Source: Actinomycetales bacterium UBA1416
GTDB lineage: Bacteria; Actinomycetota; Actinomycetes; Actinomycetales; Actinomycetaceae
Assembly: GCA_002304945.1 (NCBI GenBank)
Contig: DBPQ01000039.1
Coordinates: forward strand, 624 to 30,770
Direction of reading: 5' to 3'
DNA length: 30,147 bases
The notes beneath the pieces were generated by a model. It did no database searches. It was not told where the DNA came from and saw only the letters and a list, made by a program, of their open reading frames with translations. Made by a program: the position numbers and the translations under genes. Shown here piece by piece: positions 14,141 to 22,385 of this stretch. Positions within the stretch are counted from its first letter, which is position 1, and every line of letters begins with the position of its first letter.

Positions 14141-14770
14141 TCACAGTGTCGCGACCCAGTTGGCGAGCAGCTGGGCGCCGGCGTCGCCGGACTTCTCGGG
14201 GTGGAACTGGGTGGCGGCGAGCGCCCCGTTCTCGACGGCGGCGACGAAGTCGACGCCGTGGGTGGCCCACGTGACGAGCGGCGGGCGGAGCGGCCCGCCG
14301 GACCGCGCGGCGGGGTCCGTGACCACGCCGTAGGAGTGCACGAAGTAGAAGCGCTGGTCCTCGACGCCGCGGAACAGCGCGGAGCCGGCCGGGGGCCGCA
14401 CCTCGGACCATCCCATGTGGGGGACGACCGGGGCGTCCAGCCGGACGACGTCGCCCTCCCATTCGCCGAGTCCCGGGGTGTCCGCCCCGTGCTCGTGGCC
14501 GGCGGTGAACATCACCTGCAGGCCGACGCAGATCCCGAGGACCGGCCGGCCGCCGGCGAGCCGCCGGTCGATGAGCCGGGGGGCGTCCACGGCCCGCAGC
14601 CCGGCCATGACGGCGGCGAACGCCCCCACCCCGGGAACCACGAGCCCGTCCGCCTCCGCGACCGCGCCGGGGTCCGCGGTGAGCTCGACGGACGCGCCCA
14701 CCCGTTCGAGTGCGCGCACGGCGGACCGCACGTTGCCGGACCCGTGGTCCAGCACGACGACTCGAGTCAC
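14141..14770 (-). CDS. hisH: Imidazole glycerol phosphate synthase glutaminase subunit HisH
   Basis: Class I glutamine amidotransferase that supplies ammonia to HisF for imidazole glycerol phosphate formation. The 209-aa protein has the nucleophile in GICVGLQ (Cys81), the PHMGWSEV segment (117-124), and the His-Glu pair in QFHPEKSG (His190, Glu192). The GTG start at 14770 overlaps the preceding unknown gene's stop (GTGA). Its partner hisF is not in the window, although hisH and hisF form an obligate complex, so hisF must be elsewhere. Confidence 0.96.
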   Translation of the reverse strand: MTRVVVLDHGSGNVRSAVRALERVGASVELTADPGAVAEADGLVVPGVGAFAAVMAGLRAVDAPRLIDRRLAGGRPVLGICVGLQVMFTAGHEHGADTPGLGEWEGDVVRLDAPVVPHMGWSEVRPPAGSALFRGVEDQRFYFVHSYGVVTDPAARSGGPLRPPLVTWATHGVDFVAAVENGALAATQFHPEKSGDAGAQLLANWVATL

Positions 14771-15312
14771 TGCTTGCGCTTCCTCAGACCGCGGGTGAAC
14801 ATCCTCGCCGCCTTCCAGCGCGGGATGGACGCCGTGTCCTCCACGCCCGTGACCTCCTCGAGCCGCACGGTGCCGAGGAGGAGATCCTCCACGAGGGCGT
14901 CCGCCGAGGACAGGACGAGTCCGGGCGAGATCTCGCCGGCACGCTCCCCCGCGGCGTACCGGTGGGCCGTGAGCTGGCCGGTGGGGCCGTCGTCTCCGGG
15001 GTTCAGGCGGGCGACCACGAGGACCACCTCGAGGTGGGTGAGGCGGGAGAGCGCTCCCGCCAGCTCCTCCGCCTCCGCGGGCACGGCGTTGGTCAGGGCC
15101 GCGAAGGGATCGTCGACCGGGGCGAGCGAGATCGCCGCGACGGCGCCCCTCTGCGTGGGCAGCACCTTGCAGGCGAGCCCGCTCATCGCGCAGAGCCCCG
15201 CCAACGCCGCGGCCGAGGCGACCGGGGTCAGGACAACCGCGAGTCCGGCGGGATGCGCGGGTGCCTCACCCAGCCCGGCGACGAGGCGCTCGAACTCGTC
15301 GTCGACGGACAT
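14767..15312 (-). CDS. Unknown his-operon protein
   Basis: A 181-aa protein of unknown function between hisB and hisH. It is Ala/Leu/Val-rich without a signal peptide or clear membrane segment. It carries the segment GLCAMSGLACKVLPTQRGAV (two Cys, residues about 39-58) and ends in the basic tail RKAARMFTRGLRKRKQ-like PRWKAARMFTRGLRKRKQ. The ATG overlaps the hisB stop by one base (TGATG) and its stop overlaps the hisH GTG, so it is translationally locked into the operon. I do not recognise a family or catalytic motif. The position suggests a role tied to histidine synthesis or its expression, but this is only context. Confidence 0.8.
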   Translation of the reverse strand: MSVDDEFERLVAGLGEAPAHPAGLAVVLTPVASAAALAGLCAMSGLACKVLPTQRGAVAAISLAPVDDPFAALTNAVPAEAEELAGALSRLTHLEVVLVVARLNPGDDGPTGQLTAHRYAAGERAGEISPGLVLSSADALVEDLLLGTVRLEEVTGVEDTASIPRWKAARMFTRGLRKRKQ

Positions 15313-15914
15313 CAGAGGGCACCCTTGGTCGAGGGGACGCCCCGCACCCGCGCATCGGGCTCGACGGCGCGACGCAGCGCGCGGGCGAGCGCCTTGAACT
15401 GGGCCTCGACGACGTGGTGGGGGTCCCGCCCGGCCAGCACGGTCACGTGGAGGCAGATGCCGGCGTGGTGGGCGAGGGACTCGAACACGTGCCGGGTGAG
15501 GGAGCCGGTGAAGTGGCCACCGATGAGGTGGTACTCCTGTCCCTCCGGTTCGCCGGAGTGCACGAGGTAGGGGCGACCGGACACGTCCACGACGGCGCGG
15601 GCGAGCGCCTCGTCCAGCGGCACGGTCGCGTCCCCGAACCGCCCGATCCCGACCTTGTCCCCCAGCGCCTGGCGGAGTGCCTGCCCGAGGCAGATCGCCA
15701 CGTCCTCCACGGTGTGGTGCACGTCGACGTCCGTGTCGCCGCTGGCCTCGATCTCGAGGTCGATGAGCGAGTGCTTGGCCAGCGCGGTGAGCATGTGGTC
15801 GTAGAAGGGCACCGAGGTGGAGATGGCGGTGGCGCCGGTGCCGTCGAGGTCGAGGCGCACCGAGACGGTGGACTCGCTCGTCGTCCGGGAAACGGTTCCG
15901 ACTCTCTCAGTCAC
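15312..15914 (-). CDS. hisB: Imidazoleglycerol-phosphate dehydratase HisB
   Basis: Mn-dependent dehydratase making imidazole acetol phosphate. It is the stand-alone form, 200 aa, without the phosphatase domain found in enterobacteria. Conserved metal-binding signatures are DHMLTALAKHS (39-49), DVHHTVED (64-71), HFTGSLTRHVFESLAHH and a later AGRDPHHVVEAQFKALARALR with another HH pair. The GTG at 15914 overlaps the hisC stop by 8 bp and precedes TERVGTVSRTT, the usual family beginning. The open frame upstream to 16019 lacks family similarity. The stop shares one base with the next ATG. Confidence 0.96.
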   Translation of the reverse strand: MTERVGTVSRTTSESTVSVRLDLDGTGATAISTSVPFYDHMLTALAKHSLIDLEIEASGDTDVDVHHTVEDVAICLGQALRQALGDKVGIGRFGDATVPLDEALARAVVDVSGRPYLVHSGEPEGQEYHLIGGHFTGSLTRHVFESLAHHAGICLHVTVLAGRDPHHVVEAQFKALARALRRAVEPDARVRGVPSTKGAL

Positions 15915-17019
15915 GGGACACCTCCAGCAGTGCGGTTCGGAAGGCGCGGATCTCCTCCGGGGTACCCACGGTGACCCGGAGGTACCCGGCGGGCCCCACC
16001 TCGCGGATGAGGATCCCACGCTCGAGCAATTGTGCCCACACCCGGTGCCGATCCGGAAACACGCCGAACAGGACGAAGTTGGCGTCGGAGGGGACGGCGG
16101 TGAAGCCGTGCTCGCCCAGCCAGGCCTGGAGGGCGTCCCGCTCCGCCCGGAGCGAGGCGACCTGGGCCATGAGGGTCTCCCGGTGCCCGAGCGCGGCGAG
16201 GGCCGCGGCCTGGGTGATCGCCGAGAGGTGGTAGGGCAGGCGGACGACGCGGAGCGCGTCGACCACCCGGCGGTCGGCAGCGAGGTAGCCGAGCCGGAGG
16301 CCCGCCATCGCGAACGCCTTTGACATGGTGCGCGTCACCACCAGGTTCGGGTGGTCGGAGCGCAGCGTGAGGGCGGAGGCCACGCCCTGGCGGCGGAACT
16401 CGCCGTAGGCCTCGTCCACCACGACGACGGCATCCGTCCCGTCCGGGCCGGCGCCGCGGGCGGCGGCCGCGAGCGCCGCGACCTCGGCCGTGGTGAGCGC
16501 GGTCCCGGTGGGGTTGTTGGGGCTCGCCAGGAGGACGACGGCGGGGCCGACCTCGCGAACGGCGGCGACGGCCGCGCCGAGGTCGAGTCCGAAGTCGGCG
16601 CCCCGTGGGCGCGCCACCCACTCGGTGAGGGTGTCGCGGGCGTACTCGGGGTACATCGAGTAGGTGGGGGTGAAGGAGAGCACCCGCCTGCCCGGGCCGC
16701 CGAAGGCCTGGAGGATGTGGAGCATCACCTCGTTGGAGCCGTTGCCCGCCCAGATCTCGCCGGGGGGCACCTCGACGCCGGACTCGACCGCCAGGTACTC
16801 CGCGAGTCCCTGCCGCAGGGCGGTGAACTCCCGGTCCGGGTAGCGGTTGGCGCCGCGGGCCGCTGCCGCCACCGCGGCGGCCACGTCCGCCACGACGTCC
16901 TCGGCGGGGGCGTACGGGTTCTCGTTCACGTTCAGGATCACGGGCACGGCGAGGTGCGGGGCACCGTACGGCTCGATCCCGGCGAGGTCGGCGCGCAGCG
17001 GAAGGCGGAGTCCGCGCAT
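15907..17019 (-). CDS. hisC: Histidinol-phosphate aminotransferase HisC
   Basis: PLP-dependent fold-type I aminotransferase converting imidazole acetol phosphate plus glutamate to histidinol phosphate. The 370-aa protein has NENPYAP (32-38), RYPDREF (59-65), GNGSNEVM (92-99), SPNNPTGT (166-173), DEAYGEF (202-208) and the PLP lysine in TMSKAFAMAGLRLGY (Lys234). The ATG at 17019 begins immediately after the hisD stop, with no gap, which suggests coupling. Its 3' end overlaps hisB. Confidence 0.96.
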   Translation of the reverse strand: MRGLRLPLRADLAGIEPYGAPHLAVPVILNVNENPYAPAEDVVADVAAAVAAAARGANRYPDREFTALRQGLAEYLAVESGVEVPPGEIWAGNGSNEVMLHILQAFGGPGRRVLSFTPTYSMYPEYARDTLTEWVARPRGADFGLDLGAAVAAVREVGPAVVLLASPNNPTGTALTTAEVAALAAAARGAGPDGTDAVVVVDEAYGEFRRQGVASALTLRSDHPNLVVTRTMSKAFAMAGLRLGYLAADRRVVDALRVVRLPYHLSAITQAAALAALGHRETLMAQVASLRAERDALQAWLGEHGFTAVPSDANFVLFGVFPDRHRVWAQLLERGILIREVGPAGYLRVTVGTPEEIRAFRTALLEVSRD

Positions 17020-18315
17020 TCAGCGTTCCCGGGCGGTCACGGACTCGCCGTGCGCGGGCAGGTCCTCGCTCTCGGCGAGCGCGACCAGCGGGCCGGCGAG
17101 CGCCGCGAGGGCGGCGGCGTCGTAGTCGACCACCTGGACCGACTTCACGAAGGCCTGCACACCGAGCCCGGAGGCGAACCGGGCGGTGCCGCCCGTCGGG
17201 AGGACGTGGTTGGAGCCGGCGAGGTAGTCCCCGAGCGGCACCGGGGAGTGGGGCCCCACGAAGATGGCACCGGCGTTCACGATGCGGCGCGAGACGGCGT
17301 TGGCGTCCCTGGTCTGGATCTCGAGGTGCTCGGCGGCATAGGCGTTCGTCACGTCGATCCCCTGGTCGAGGTCGCGGACGAGCACGACGCCGGACTGGGG
17401 TCCGCTGAGCGCGGTGCGGATGCGCTCGGCGTGCCGGGTGCGGGGCACGCGCTGGACGAGTTCGGCGTCGACGGCGTCGGCGAGCGCGGGCGAGTCGGTG
17501 ATGAGGACCGAGGCGGCCGCTGGGTCGTGCTCGGCCTGCGAGATGAGGTCCACGGCCACGAACGCCGGGTCCGCGGAGTCGTCCGCGAGGATCGCGATCT
17601 CGGTGGTGCCGGCCTCGGCGTCGATGCCGACGCGGCCCATGACGGCGCGCTTGGCGGCGGCGACGTAGATGTTCCCGGGCCCGGTGACCACGTCGACCGG
17701 CGCACAGAGGCCCTCGACCCCGTGGGCGAACATGGCGATCGCGCCCGCCCCGCCGGCGGCGTACACCTCGGTGACGCCGAGCAGCTCGCAGGCGGCGAGG
17801 ATCGTCGGGTGCGGGAGCCCTCCGAACGCACGCTGTGCCGGCGAGGTGACCGCGAGCTCCTCCACGCCCGCCACCTGGGCGGCGACGACGTTCATGACGA
17901 CCGAGGACGGGTAGACCGCCAGCCCACCGGGCACGTAGAGCCCGACCCGGCGCACCGGCACCCAGCGCTGTTCGACAAATCCGCCGGGGACGACCTCGGT
18001 GCGGCGCGGTTCCGGGAGCTGGGCCTCGTGGGCGCGGCGGGCGTGCTCGATGGAGAGCTCGAGCGCCGCGCGGACCGCCGGGTCGAGGCCGTCCAGCGCG
18101 GCGGTCAGGGCGTCCAGCGGCACGCGCAACGAGTCCGGGCGCACGCCGTCGAACCGCTCGGCCTGGTCCGCCAGCGCGGCGGCACCCCGCTCGCGGACGT
18201 CCGCGATCAGGGGGGCGACCGCGTGGGTCGCGGCCTCGATGTCGAGCGCGGCCCGGGGCATCAGGTCGGGGAGCCCGGCCGAGGTGGCATGGGTCAGGTC
18301 GAGACGGCGCAACAT
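17020..18315 (-). CDS. hisD: Histidinol dehydrogenase HisD
   Basis: Zn-dependent, NAD-linked two-step oxidation of histidinol to histidine, the last pathway step and here the first gene of the cluster. The 431-aa protein has the GLYVPGGLAVYPSSVVMN segment, VDVVTGPGNIYV, the zinc ligands Gln and His in ISQAEHDP, and the catalytic EHLEIQ. Asp in PLGDYLAGSNHVLPT and the following His complete the site. Two ATGs exist. The one at 18324 lies inside a perfect-looking -10 (TAGAAT, 18323-18328), while the ATG at 18315 is 7 nt after it. I chose 18315 and predict a leaderless mRNA; the upstream start would add only three residues. Confidence 0.95.
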   Translation of the reverse strand: MLRRLDLTHATSAGLPDLMPRAALDIEAATHAVAPLIADVRERGAAALADQAERFDGVRPDSLRVPLDALTAALDGLDPAVRAALELSIEHARRAHEAQLPEPRRTEVVPGGFVEQRWVPVRRVGLYVPGGLAVYPSSVVMNVVAAQVAGVEELAVTSPAQRAFGGLPHPTILAACELLGVTEVYAAGGAGAIAMFAHGVEGLCAPVDVVTGPGNIYVAAAKRAVMGRVGIDAEAGTTEIAILADDSADPAFVAVDLISQAEHDPAAASVLITDSPALADAVDAELVQRVPRTRHAERIRTALSGPQSGVVLVRDLDQGIDVTNAYAAEHLEIQTRDANAVSRRIVNAGAIFVGPHSPVPLGDYLAGSNHVLPTGGTARFASGLGVQAFVKSVQVVDYDAAALAALAGPLVALAESEDLPAHGESVTARER

Positions 18316-18366
18316 GGTGACCATTCTAGGCGTGGCGTCGCGCCTCCCCCGGCCGACGTCCAGCTG
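18316..18366 (-). promoter_or_regulatory. hisD promoter with leaderless start
   Basis: In the 51-bp gap between dnaE and hisD, TAGAAT (minus, 18323-18328) matches the -10 consensus and ends 7 nt before the ATG at 18315. No Shine-Dalgarno or His-codon leader peptide is present, so control by a classical his attenuator is not supported. No convincing -35 was found. Confidence 0.5.
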
Positions 18367-21300
18367 TCAGTCGACGAGGCACCCGGGGCCGAGCAGCGCC
18401 TTGAGGTCGCCGAAGAGGGCCGGACCGGGGTCCACCCGGAACCTGTCGGCGAGCGCCACGCGACGCCGTCCGCGGCGCCCCGTGACGGAGAGGAACACCG
18501 GGACGTTGCCGCCGTGGCTGCTGAGGACGTCCGCGACCTGCTCGATCATGGGGACGGTGCAGCGCTGCTCGGCGATCTGGATGGTCACCGGGGCGGCCCG
18601 CACCGCCGTCGCGTCGATCGTGCGCAGCTCGATCGCGTTCAGGCTGGTGGTGTCCTCCCGCACCTGCACGCGCGCCCGCAGGGAGACGAGCAGGTCCTCG
18701 GCCAGGACCACGGAGACGTCCTGGTAGACCTTGGGGAAGAACGTCACCTCGGTCTCGCCGCTGAGGTCCTCCACCGTCGCGATCGCCCAGGGTTTGCCCG
18801 CCTTCGTGATCTTGCGGGTCATCGAGGTCACGAGCCCCGCCACCGTGACCACCTCGCCCTCGCGCGCCCCGTCCTGCTTGAGCGCGCCGATCGAGATGTC
18901 CGAGGAGCGCGCCAGCAGGTGCTCCAGACCGGCGAGCGGGTGGTCCGAGACGTACAGCCCGAGCATCTCCCGCTCGAAGGCCAGCTTGTCCCGCTTCTCC
19001 CACTCGGGCAGATCGGGGATCTCGGTGGTGAGGCGTGCGGGCTCCGGGTCCGAGGAGAACAGGTCGAACTGCCCCATGGCCTCGTTGCGCTTGATGGCGA
19101 TGACCTCGTCGACGGCGTCCTCGTGGACGGTCAGGAGCGCCCGGCGGGCGTGGCCGAGCGAGTCGAACGCCCCCGCCTTGATGAGGGACTCGATCGCCCG
19201 CTTGTTGCAGACGGGGGCGGGGACCTTGCTCATGAAGTCGCCGAAGGAGGTGTAGGCGCCGGCCTCCTCGCGGGTGGCGACGATCGCGTCGACCACCTGG
19301 GTCCCCACGTTGCGGACCGCGGCGAGCCCGAATCGGATGTCGTCCCCCACCGGCGTGAAGGTCGCGACCGAGGAGTTCACGTCGGGCGGGAGCACCGTGA
19401 TGTCCATGTGCCGGCACTCCGCGAGGTAGATCGCGAGCCGGTCCTTGTTGTCCGGTGTCGAGGTCAGCAGCGCCGCCATGTACTCCGTCGGGTAGTTCGC
19501 CTTGAGGTAGGCGGTCCAGTACGCGACGAGGCCGTAGGCGGCGGTGTGCGACTTGTTGAAGGCGTAGTCGGAGAACGGGACGAGGATCTCCCAGAGGGTG
19601 CGCACCGCACCCTGGGAGTAGCCCCGCTCGAGCATGCCGGCCTGGAAGCCCTCGAACTGCTTGTCCAGCTCGGCCTTCTTCTTCTTGCCCATGGCCCGCC
19701 GCAGCAGGTCCGCCTGGCCGAGGCTGAAGCCCGCCACCTTCTGGGCGATCGCCATCACCTGCTCCTGGTAGACGATCAGGCCGTGCGTGGTGCCGAGGAT
19801 CTCGGCGAGCGGCTCGGCGAGCTCCGGGTGGATCGCCTCGATCTGTTGGAGCCCGTTCTTGCGGAACGCGTAGTTGTTGTGGGAGTTCGCCCCCATCGGC
19901 CCCGGCCGGTACAGCGCGATGGTCGCGGAGATGTCCTCGAAGTTGTCCGGCCGCATCAGCCGCAGGAGGTTCCGCAGGCCGCCGCCGTCGAGCTGGAAGA
20001 CGCCGAGGGTGTCCCCGCGGGAGAGCAGCTCGTAGGTCCTCGCGTCATCGAGGCCGAGGGTCTCGAGGTCGGGGACCTCCTTGTCGTTCCGGGCGATGTT
20101 CTCCAGCGCGTCGGAGATCACGGTGAGGTTCCGCAGCCCGAGGAAGTCCATCTTCAGCAGGCCGAGTTCCTCGCAGGTGGGGTACTCGAACTGGGTGATG
20201 ATGGCGCCGTCGGCCGGCCGGCGCATCACGGGGATGATGTCGGTGAGCGGCTCGGAGGACATGATCACGGCGCAGGCGTGCACGCCCCAGTGCCGCTTGA
20301 TGCCCTCGAGCCCGGTGGCGAGGTCGACGACCTCCCGGGCGACGGCGTCGTCCTTGTAGATCTGGCGGAGCTCCTCCGCCTCGGCGTACCGCTCATGCTT
20401 GGGCTCGAAGATCTGCCCGATCGGGATGTCCTTGCCCATCACCGAGGGCGGCATGGCCTTCGTCAGCTGCTCGCCGACGGCGTAGGGGTGGCCGAGCACC
20501 CGGGCCGCGTCCTTGAGTGACTGCTTCGCCTTGATGGTCCCGAAGGTCACCACCTGGGCCACCCGGTCGTCCCCGTACTTGCGGTTGACGTAGTCGATCA
20601 CCTCGCCGCGCCGGCGCTCGTCGAAGTCGACGTCGAAGTCCGGCATGGAGATGCGGTCCGGGTTGAGGAAGCGCTCGAACAGCAGTCCGTGCCGGATCGG
20701 GTCGAGGTCGGTGATCCGCAGGGCGTAGGCGACCATCGAACCCGCACCGGAGCCGCGCCCCGGTCCCACCCTGATGTCGTGGGACTTCGCCCAGGTGATG
20801 AAGTCGGCCACCACGAGGAAGTAGGAGGCGAAACCCATCTGGGTGATCACGCCCGCCTCGTAGTCAGCGCGTTCCCGCACCTCGGCGGAGATGCCGCCGG
20901 GGTACCGCGCCGCGAGCCCGCGTTCCACCTCCTTGAGGAACCAGGAGACCTGGTCCTCGCCCGCCGGGACGGGGAACACCGGCATGTAGTTGGCACCCTC
21001 CGCGGTGGTCACGAAGGAGACGTCGCACTGCTCGGCGATGAGGAGCGTGTTGTCGCAGGCCTCGGGCAACTCGCGGAACAGCTCCCGCATCTCCGCCCCC
21101 GGGCGGAGGTAGTAGGTGTCGCCGTCGAACTTGAAGCGATCCGGGTCGGACAGGGTGGTGCCGGACTGCAGGCAGAGCAGGGCGGCGTGGGTGTCGACAT
21201 CGCTGGGCGAGACGTAGTGGGAGTCGTTCGTGGCGACGAGTGGCGCACCGAGTTGCTTCGAGATGCGCAGCAGGTCGGGCAGGACCCGCCGTTCGATCTC

Positions 21301-21891
21301 CAGGCCGTGGTCCATCACCTCGACGTAGAAGTTCTCGCTGCCGAAGATGTCCTGGAACTCCCCTGCCGTCCGCAGGGCCTCGTCATACTGACCGAGGCGC
21401 AGCCGGACCTGGACCTCACCGGAGGGGCAGCCCGTCGTCCCGATCAGCCCACTGGAGTACTGACCGAGCAGTTCGCGGTCCATCCGCGGCCACTTCCCCC
21501 ACTGCCCCTCGAGCGACGCACGGGACCCGAGGCGCATGAGGTTGTGGAGGCCCTCGTTGTCACGAGCCCAGAGCGTGGCGTGGGTGTAGGCGCCCCGGGC
21601 GGAGACGTCGTCGTCCCGTTGCGCGGCGGTCCCCCAGGTCACCCGGGTCCGGTCCCGCCGGGAGGTCCCCGGGGTGAGGTACGCCTCGATCCCGATGATG
21701 GGCTTGACGCCGTACTTCCTGGCCGTGCGGTAGAAGTCGTAGGCCCCGAACAGGTACCCGTGGTCGGTGATGCCGAGGCTGGTCTGCCCGAGGTCGACGG
21801 CCTCCTTGAAGAGCGGCTCGAGCTTCGCGGCCCCGTCCAGCATCGAGTACTCGGTGTGGACGTGGAGGTGTGCGAAGGGGGCGGCGGCCAT
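18367..21891 (-). CDS. dnaE: DNA polymerase III alpha subunit DnaE (DnaE1 type)
   Basis: Replicative polymerase catalytic subunit, 1174 aa, typical for actinobacterial DnaE1. The PHP domain (about 1-290) keeps all nine metal-ligand positions as I read them (His10, His12, Asp19, His44, Glu69, His104, Cys155, Asp223, His225), so it can be expected to have 3'-5' proofreading activity, as in mycobacterial DnaE1. The family-C palm has PDFDVDF with Asp420 and Asp422. Fingers, HhH region and a C-terminal OB domain (about 1010-1055, VTVAGLVTSMTRKITKAGKP) follow. The ATG at 21891 follows TACACT by 7 nt (probable leaderless start). Upstream neighbour is the GNAT gene, 26 bp away. Confidence 0.98.
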   Translation of the reverse strand: MAAAPFAHLHVHTEYSMLDGAAKLEPLFKEAVDLGQTSLGITDHGYLFGAYDFYRTARKYGVKPIIGIEAYLTPGTSRRDRTRVTWGTAAQRDDDVSARGAYTHATLWARDNEGLHNLMRLGSRASLEGQWGKWPRMDRELLGQYSSGLIGTTGCPSGEVQVRLRLGQYDEALRTAGEFQDIFGSENFYVEVMDHGLEIERRVLPDLLRISKQLGAPLVATNDSHYVSPSDVDTHAALLCLQSGTTLSDPDRFKFDGDTYYLRPGAEMRELFRELPEACDNTLLIAEQCDVSFVTTAEGANYMPVFPVPAGEDQVSWFLKEVERGLAARYPGGISAEVRERADYEAGVITQMGFASYFLVVADFITWAKSHDIRVGPGRGSGAGSMVAYALRITDLDPIRHGLLFERFLNPDRISMPDFDVDFDERRRGEVIDYVNRKYGDDRVAQVVTFGTIKAKQSLKDAARVLGHPYAVGEQLTKAMPPSVMGKDIPIGQIFEPKHERYAEAEELRQIYKDDAVAREVVDLATGLEGIKRHWGVHACAVIMSSEPLTDIIPVMRRPADGAIITQFEYPTCEELGLLKMDFLGLRNLTVISDALENIARNDKEVPDLETLGLDDARTYELLSRGDTLGVFQLDGGGLRNLLRLMRPDNFEDISATIALYRPGPMGANSHNNYAFRKNGLQQIEAIHPELAEPLAEILGTTHGLIVYQEQVMAIAQKVAGFSLGQADLLRRAMGKKKKAELDKQFEGFQAGMLERGYSQGAVRTLWEILVPFSDYAFNKSHTAAYGLVAYWTAYLKANYPTEYMAALLTSTPDNKDRLAIYLAECRHMDITVLPPDVNSSVATFTPVGDDIRFGLAAVRNVGTQVVDAIVATREEAGAYTSFGDFMSKVPAPVCNKRAIESLIKAGAFDSLGHARRALLTVHEDAVDEVIAIKRNEAMGQFDLFSSDPEPARLTTEIPDLPEWEKRDKLAFEREMLGLYVSDHPLAGLEHLLARSSDISIGALKQDGAREGEVVTVAGLVTSMTRKITKAGKPWAIATVEDLSGETEVTFFPKVYQDVSVVLAEDLLVSLRARVQVREDTTSLNAIELRTIDATAVRAAPVTIQIAEQRCTVPMIEQVADVLSSHGGNVPVFLSVTGRRGRRRVALADRFRVDPGPALFGDLKALLGPGCLVD

Positions 21892-21917
21892 GCCTGCCAG
21901 TGTAGGTCGCGGGGGCG
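21892..21917 (-). promoter_or_regulatory. dnaE promoter with leaderless start
   Basis: TACACT (minus, 21899-21904) is followed by 7 nt and the dnaE ATG at 21891. The short GGCAGG before the ATG is a weak Shine-Dalgarno at best. A -35 would fall within the end of the GNAT gene, where no strong match is seen. Confidence 0.4.
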
Positions 21918-22385
21918 TCAGACCCGGATCCGGCGCTCCATGTCCTGGTGCCAGATGCCGGCGTCGAGGTAGCGCTCGCCGGTGACGACGGCGTAGCCGA
22001 GCCGGGTGTAGAAGCCCATGGCCTGCTCCTGCGCGGAGAGGGCGACGCAGACCACCAGGTGGTCACCGTCCCGGATGCCGTGCCGGGCGAGGGCGAGTCC
22101 CTCGAGATGGGCCATGAGGGCCGCTCCGACGCCCCTGCCCCGAGCCGGCGCTCGCACGGCGACGCGGCCGACGTGGACGGTGCCCTCCTCCTCGGGCAGG
22201 AGGCGACCCGTGGCCACGAGATCGCCGTCGAGCCACGCCAGGGCGTGGGCCGTCGTCGGGGCGGTGTCGAGCGCGTCGATCTCCTCCTCCACCGGGACGG
22301 CCTGTTCGACGACGAACACCTCCTCGCGCACGCGCCACGCGGCCGCGAGGCCCGCGGCGTCCTCCACGGTCTCGACACGGATCAC
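21918..22385 (-). CDS. GNAT family N-acetyltransferase
   Basis: Acetyl-CoA-dependent N-acetyltransferase, 155 aa. The acetyl-CoA pyrophosphate loop is VRAPARGRGVGAALM (77-91, R/Q-x-x-G-x-G/A), followed by YTRLGYAVV near 126-134, the usual motif B end. The N-terminus RVREEVFVVEQAVPVEEEID resembles ElaA/YjcF-like members. Substrate unknown. The GTG at 22385 overlaps the rluD stop (GTGA), so it is coupled to the pseudouridine synthase gene. The ORF frame upstream is shadow. Confidence 0.88.
   Translation of the reverse strand: MIRVETVEDAAGLAAAWRVREEVFVVEQAVPVEEEIDALDTAPTTAHALAWLDGDLVATGRLLPEEEGTVHVGRVAVRAPARGRGVGAALMAHLEGLALARHGIRDGDHLVVCVALSAQEQAMGFYTRLGYAVVTGERYLDAGIWHQDMERRIRV

Noticed and set aside
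16351..20520. 1389-codon open frame on the plus strand opposite hisC, hisD and dnaE
   Set aside because: It is antisense to three genes with complete motifs. Long antisense frames are expected at very high GC, and its composition (Arg/Gly/Asp/His-rich) matches no protein family.
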